64,000 nt of DNA from Hirudo medicinalis. Lineage: Eukaryota > Annelida > Clitellata > Hirudinida > Hirudinidae. Position 1 is the stretch's first letter; each line of letters opens with the position of its first letter. Position numbers and translations under genes: made by a program. The stretch lies in contig MPNW01000048.1 of the NCBI GenBank assembly GCA_011800805.1, positions 856,286 through 920,285 of the forward strand, read 5' to 3'. Positions 62,576 through 64,000 of this stretch are shown here, in pieces. The notes under the pieces are model-generated. The model made no database searches. It saw only the letters and a program-made list of their open reading frames with translations, and was not told the origin of the DNA.

Positions 62576-63760
62576 CACATGCCGTACCACTCAATAACGA
62601 GAATAAAACTAAGTCATAAATTAAGAAATTATAATTTATGTGACCGTAACAATTTGCTTAATATAATCTAGGTTTTTTTCAAAAAGTCCACTGGTCGGGG
62701 GTATAGTATTTTTTTGTGACGAAACATGACAATGGGAGGGTGGCGGTAAAATATAGGCCAAAATTGCAGGGCGTCATTCAAAGAAGAAAAATCGCTTCAC
62801 TTAAAAAAAAAGTCCTTCACTTAAAAGATGGCATGATAAATGAATTCCTCGCATTTTCACGAAGGAATTGCATCTGGTTTTAAATAATGGACATCTTCCT
62901 GACCGACTTTACTTGGTCCACATGTTGCATCACATTACAACGCCACTTAAATTATGAGCCACCAAAACACTTTCGGTAACATTCGACACGATTATGCGAT
63001 GTCCTTTTAAATTCTGCATGTTTTGGCGAATAATCCTCCTTTACAGAACAGAGTGACAGACAAGTCCAAAGATCATTACTGCTGACTACAACGGTGATTA
63101 TGGCTGGAAATGTAAAACATTCTGTTACGATAACGCGCTACAACAAGAGCGAAGAAAGGGTTGATTTATTTTTTTTACAAAAGCACTGTTGCACTGTTAC
63201 TGTCATTTGCTCCTTTGAAGTCTTGGTTGACTTGATGTTTTAGGCTTTCAAAGGTTTAAGAAATTAAACAAAAATATCTCCATTTATTATATGATTGTCT
63301 CGAACATCAATATTATTTTTTAACTATGTTGGAGAGTCAAATATTTGCTATGAAAACATAAAATGCTTAACGAAAGGGTCACTTCAGGTCATTCTCGAAA
63401 AGTTGAAAGTTCATGCAATCAATTTGTAATTCTGTGGTGATTTTTATGCACACAGTTTAAGAAACAAAAGTTGCTGGAATTTTGTTTGTCAAATGAAGAA
63501 ATTCAAGGCGAATAAGAGGCTCGGACACTTGCAACATAATCCCATGTTAACAGCAGTCCAACGTTCATGTCAAGAATAATTGTTGAAATGCTAATGCTTT
63601 AGTGGTTCTTTAATTATGCAAATAGAAAATATCAATAAATTATGCTTTCTGAGAGAAAGCGAACTGTTGAAATTGTAATCCTCCACAAAGAGAAATGCAT
63701 TTTGCAGGAGCCCAAAAATGCCTCGAATATAAAATATAATGCACATATAATATTGTTACA

Positions 63761-63912
63761 ACCAGTGTTATTTCAGTTAGGACTTTTCAGTTAGAGTTTG
63801 AGTTACAGTTAGTACTTTCCAGTTACAGTTAAAGTTACAGTTAACTTTATACTGTCTTTCCAGTTACCAGTTTCAACTTTCCAGTTATCAGTTATAGTTA
63901 CAGTTACTGAAC
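63761..63912. repeat. Degenerate CAGTTA tract
   Basis: About a dozen CAGTTA(C/G) motifs, often extended to CCAGTTACAGTTA, at irregular spacing. The tract is preceded by CAGTGTTATTTCAGTTAG at 63763, which again resembles a hAT terminus followed by subterminal motif repeats (the class of short motif that hAT transposases bind). Confidence 0.6.
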
Positions 63913-64000
63913 ACAACTTTACAATGTGGCCATTTTACAATTGTGTACTTATGTAGTTATTTTCTTAACCATAATGTACAATCCAACTTTCACAGTGCAC

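Larger units (their letters stand above)
59236..64000. other. Gene-free transposon graveyard
   Basis: 4.8 kb without a host gene I can recognise. 59580-59960 contains a GC-rich block (GGGGCCCGTGG, GGGGCCCGAG, GGCCCTGCAAG) and a 74-codon Lys-rich frame of unknown origin. 60063-60101 is telomere-like. 60560-61020 carries a minus-strand frame of 146 codons without similarity and a duplicated CATATCTTATTAG (about 60809 and 60828). 61330-62020 is a Tc1 fossil, 62331-62575 hAT-like, and 63761-63912 a low-complexity tract. 62580-63760 is AT-rich with nothing recognised. Confidence 0.65.

Overview
The window is eukaryotic nuclear DNA from an animal. It holds multi-exon genes with GT/AG introns, is AT-rich, and carries long microsatellites, transposon remnants, one run of N (2519-2749) and a few single Ns of the draft-assembly kind. 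Every recognised gene belongs to a metazoan family. STIL keeps a vertebrate-like N-terminal domain, and there is an alpha-type nicotinic receptor and a short TTAGGG-type tract. I therefore infer an invertebrate bilaterian (or other non-vertebrate animal) with a compact genome; I cannot name the taxon. I built gene models by hand: exons were chosen by family similarity, and intron phases were checked so that each joined model has an integral codon count.

Layout. 1-3456: no gene recognised, repeat debris, assembly gap. 3457-14771 (+): FRMD4-like FERM/CUPID scaffold, 22 exons, about 1303 aa. 14772-18375: gene-free, with a probable MITE. 18376-24529 (+): STIL, centriole duplication, 19 exons, about 987 aa. 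24841-25204: second MITE. 25404-27254 (-): single-exon ankyrin-repeat protein. 27772-30785 (-): alpha-type nicotinic acetylcholine receptor subunit, 7 exons found, 5' exons missing. 32680-38874 (+): CDC14 dual-specificity phosphatase. 38875-40966: gene-free, LINE fragment. 40967-44024 (+): AP-1 clathrin adaptor mu. 44888-50319 (-): PHACTR, four RPEL motifs and a PP1-binding C-terminus. 51357-53486 (+): ALG11 mannosyltransferase. 53594-54502 (-): RWDD2-like protein, tail to tail with ALG11. 54850-56280: remnants of a Gypsy-type LTR retrotransposon. 56883-59235 (-): an unusual gene joining a FAR1/ZSWIM-type N-terminal domain to a BTB domain. 59236-64000: gene-free transposon graveyard (Tc1-like, hAT-like, telomere-like tract, low-complexity terminal sequences).

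The genes do not form an operon or a single pathway. They are mostly housekeeping and cell-biological genes (centriole, mitotic exit, trafficking, glycosylation, actin/PP1, polarity) placed next to each other on both strands. The points most worth following up are the FAR1-like/BTB fusion gene, the in-frame cassette exon inside the FERM F3 lobe of FRMD4 followed by a triplicated intronic repeat, the odd pore region of the nicotinic subunit, and two MITE candidates with clear terminal inverted repeats.
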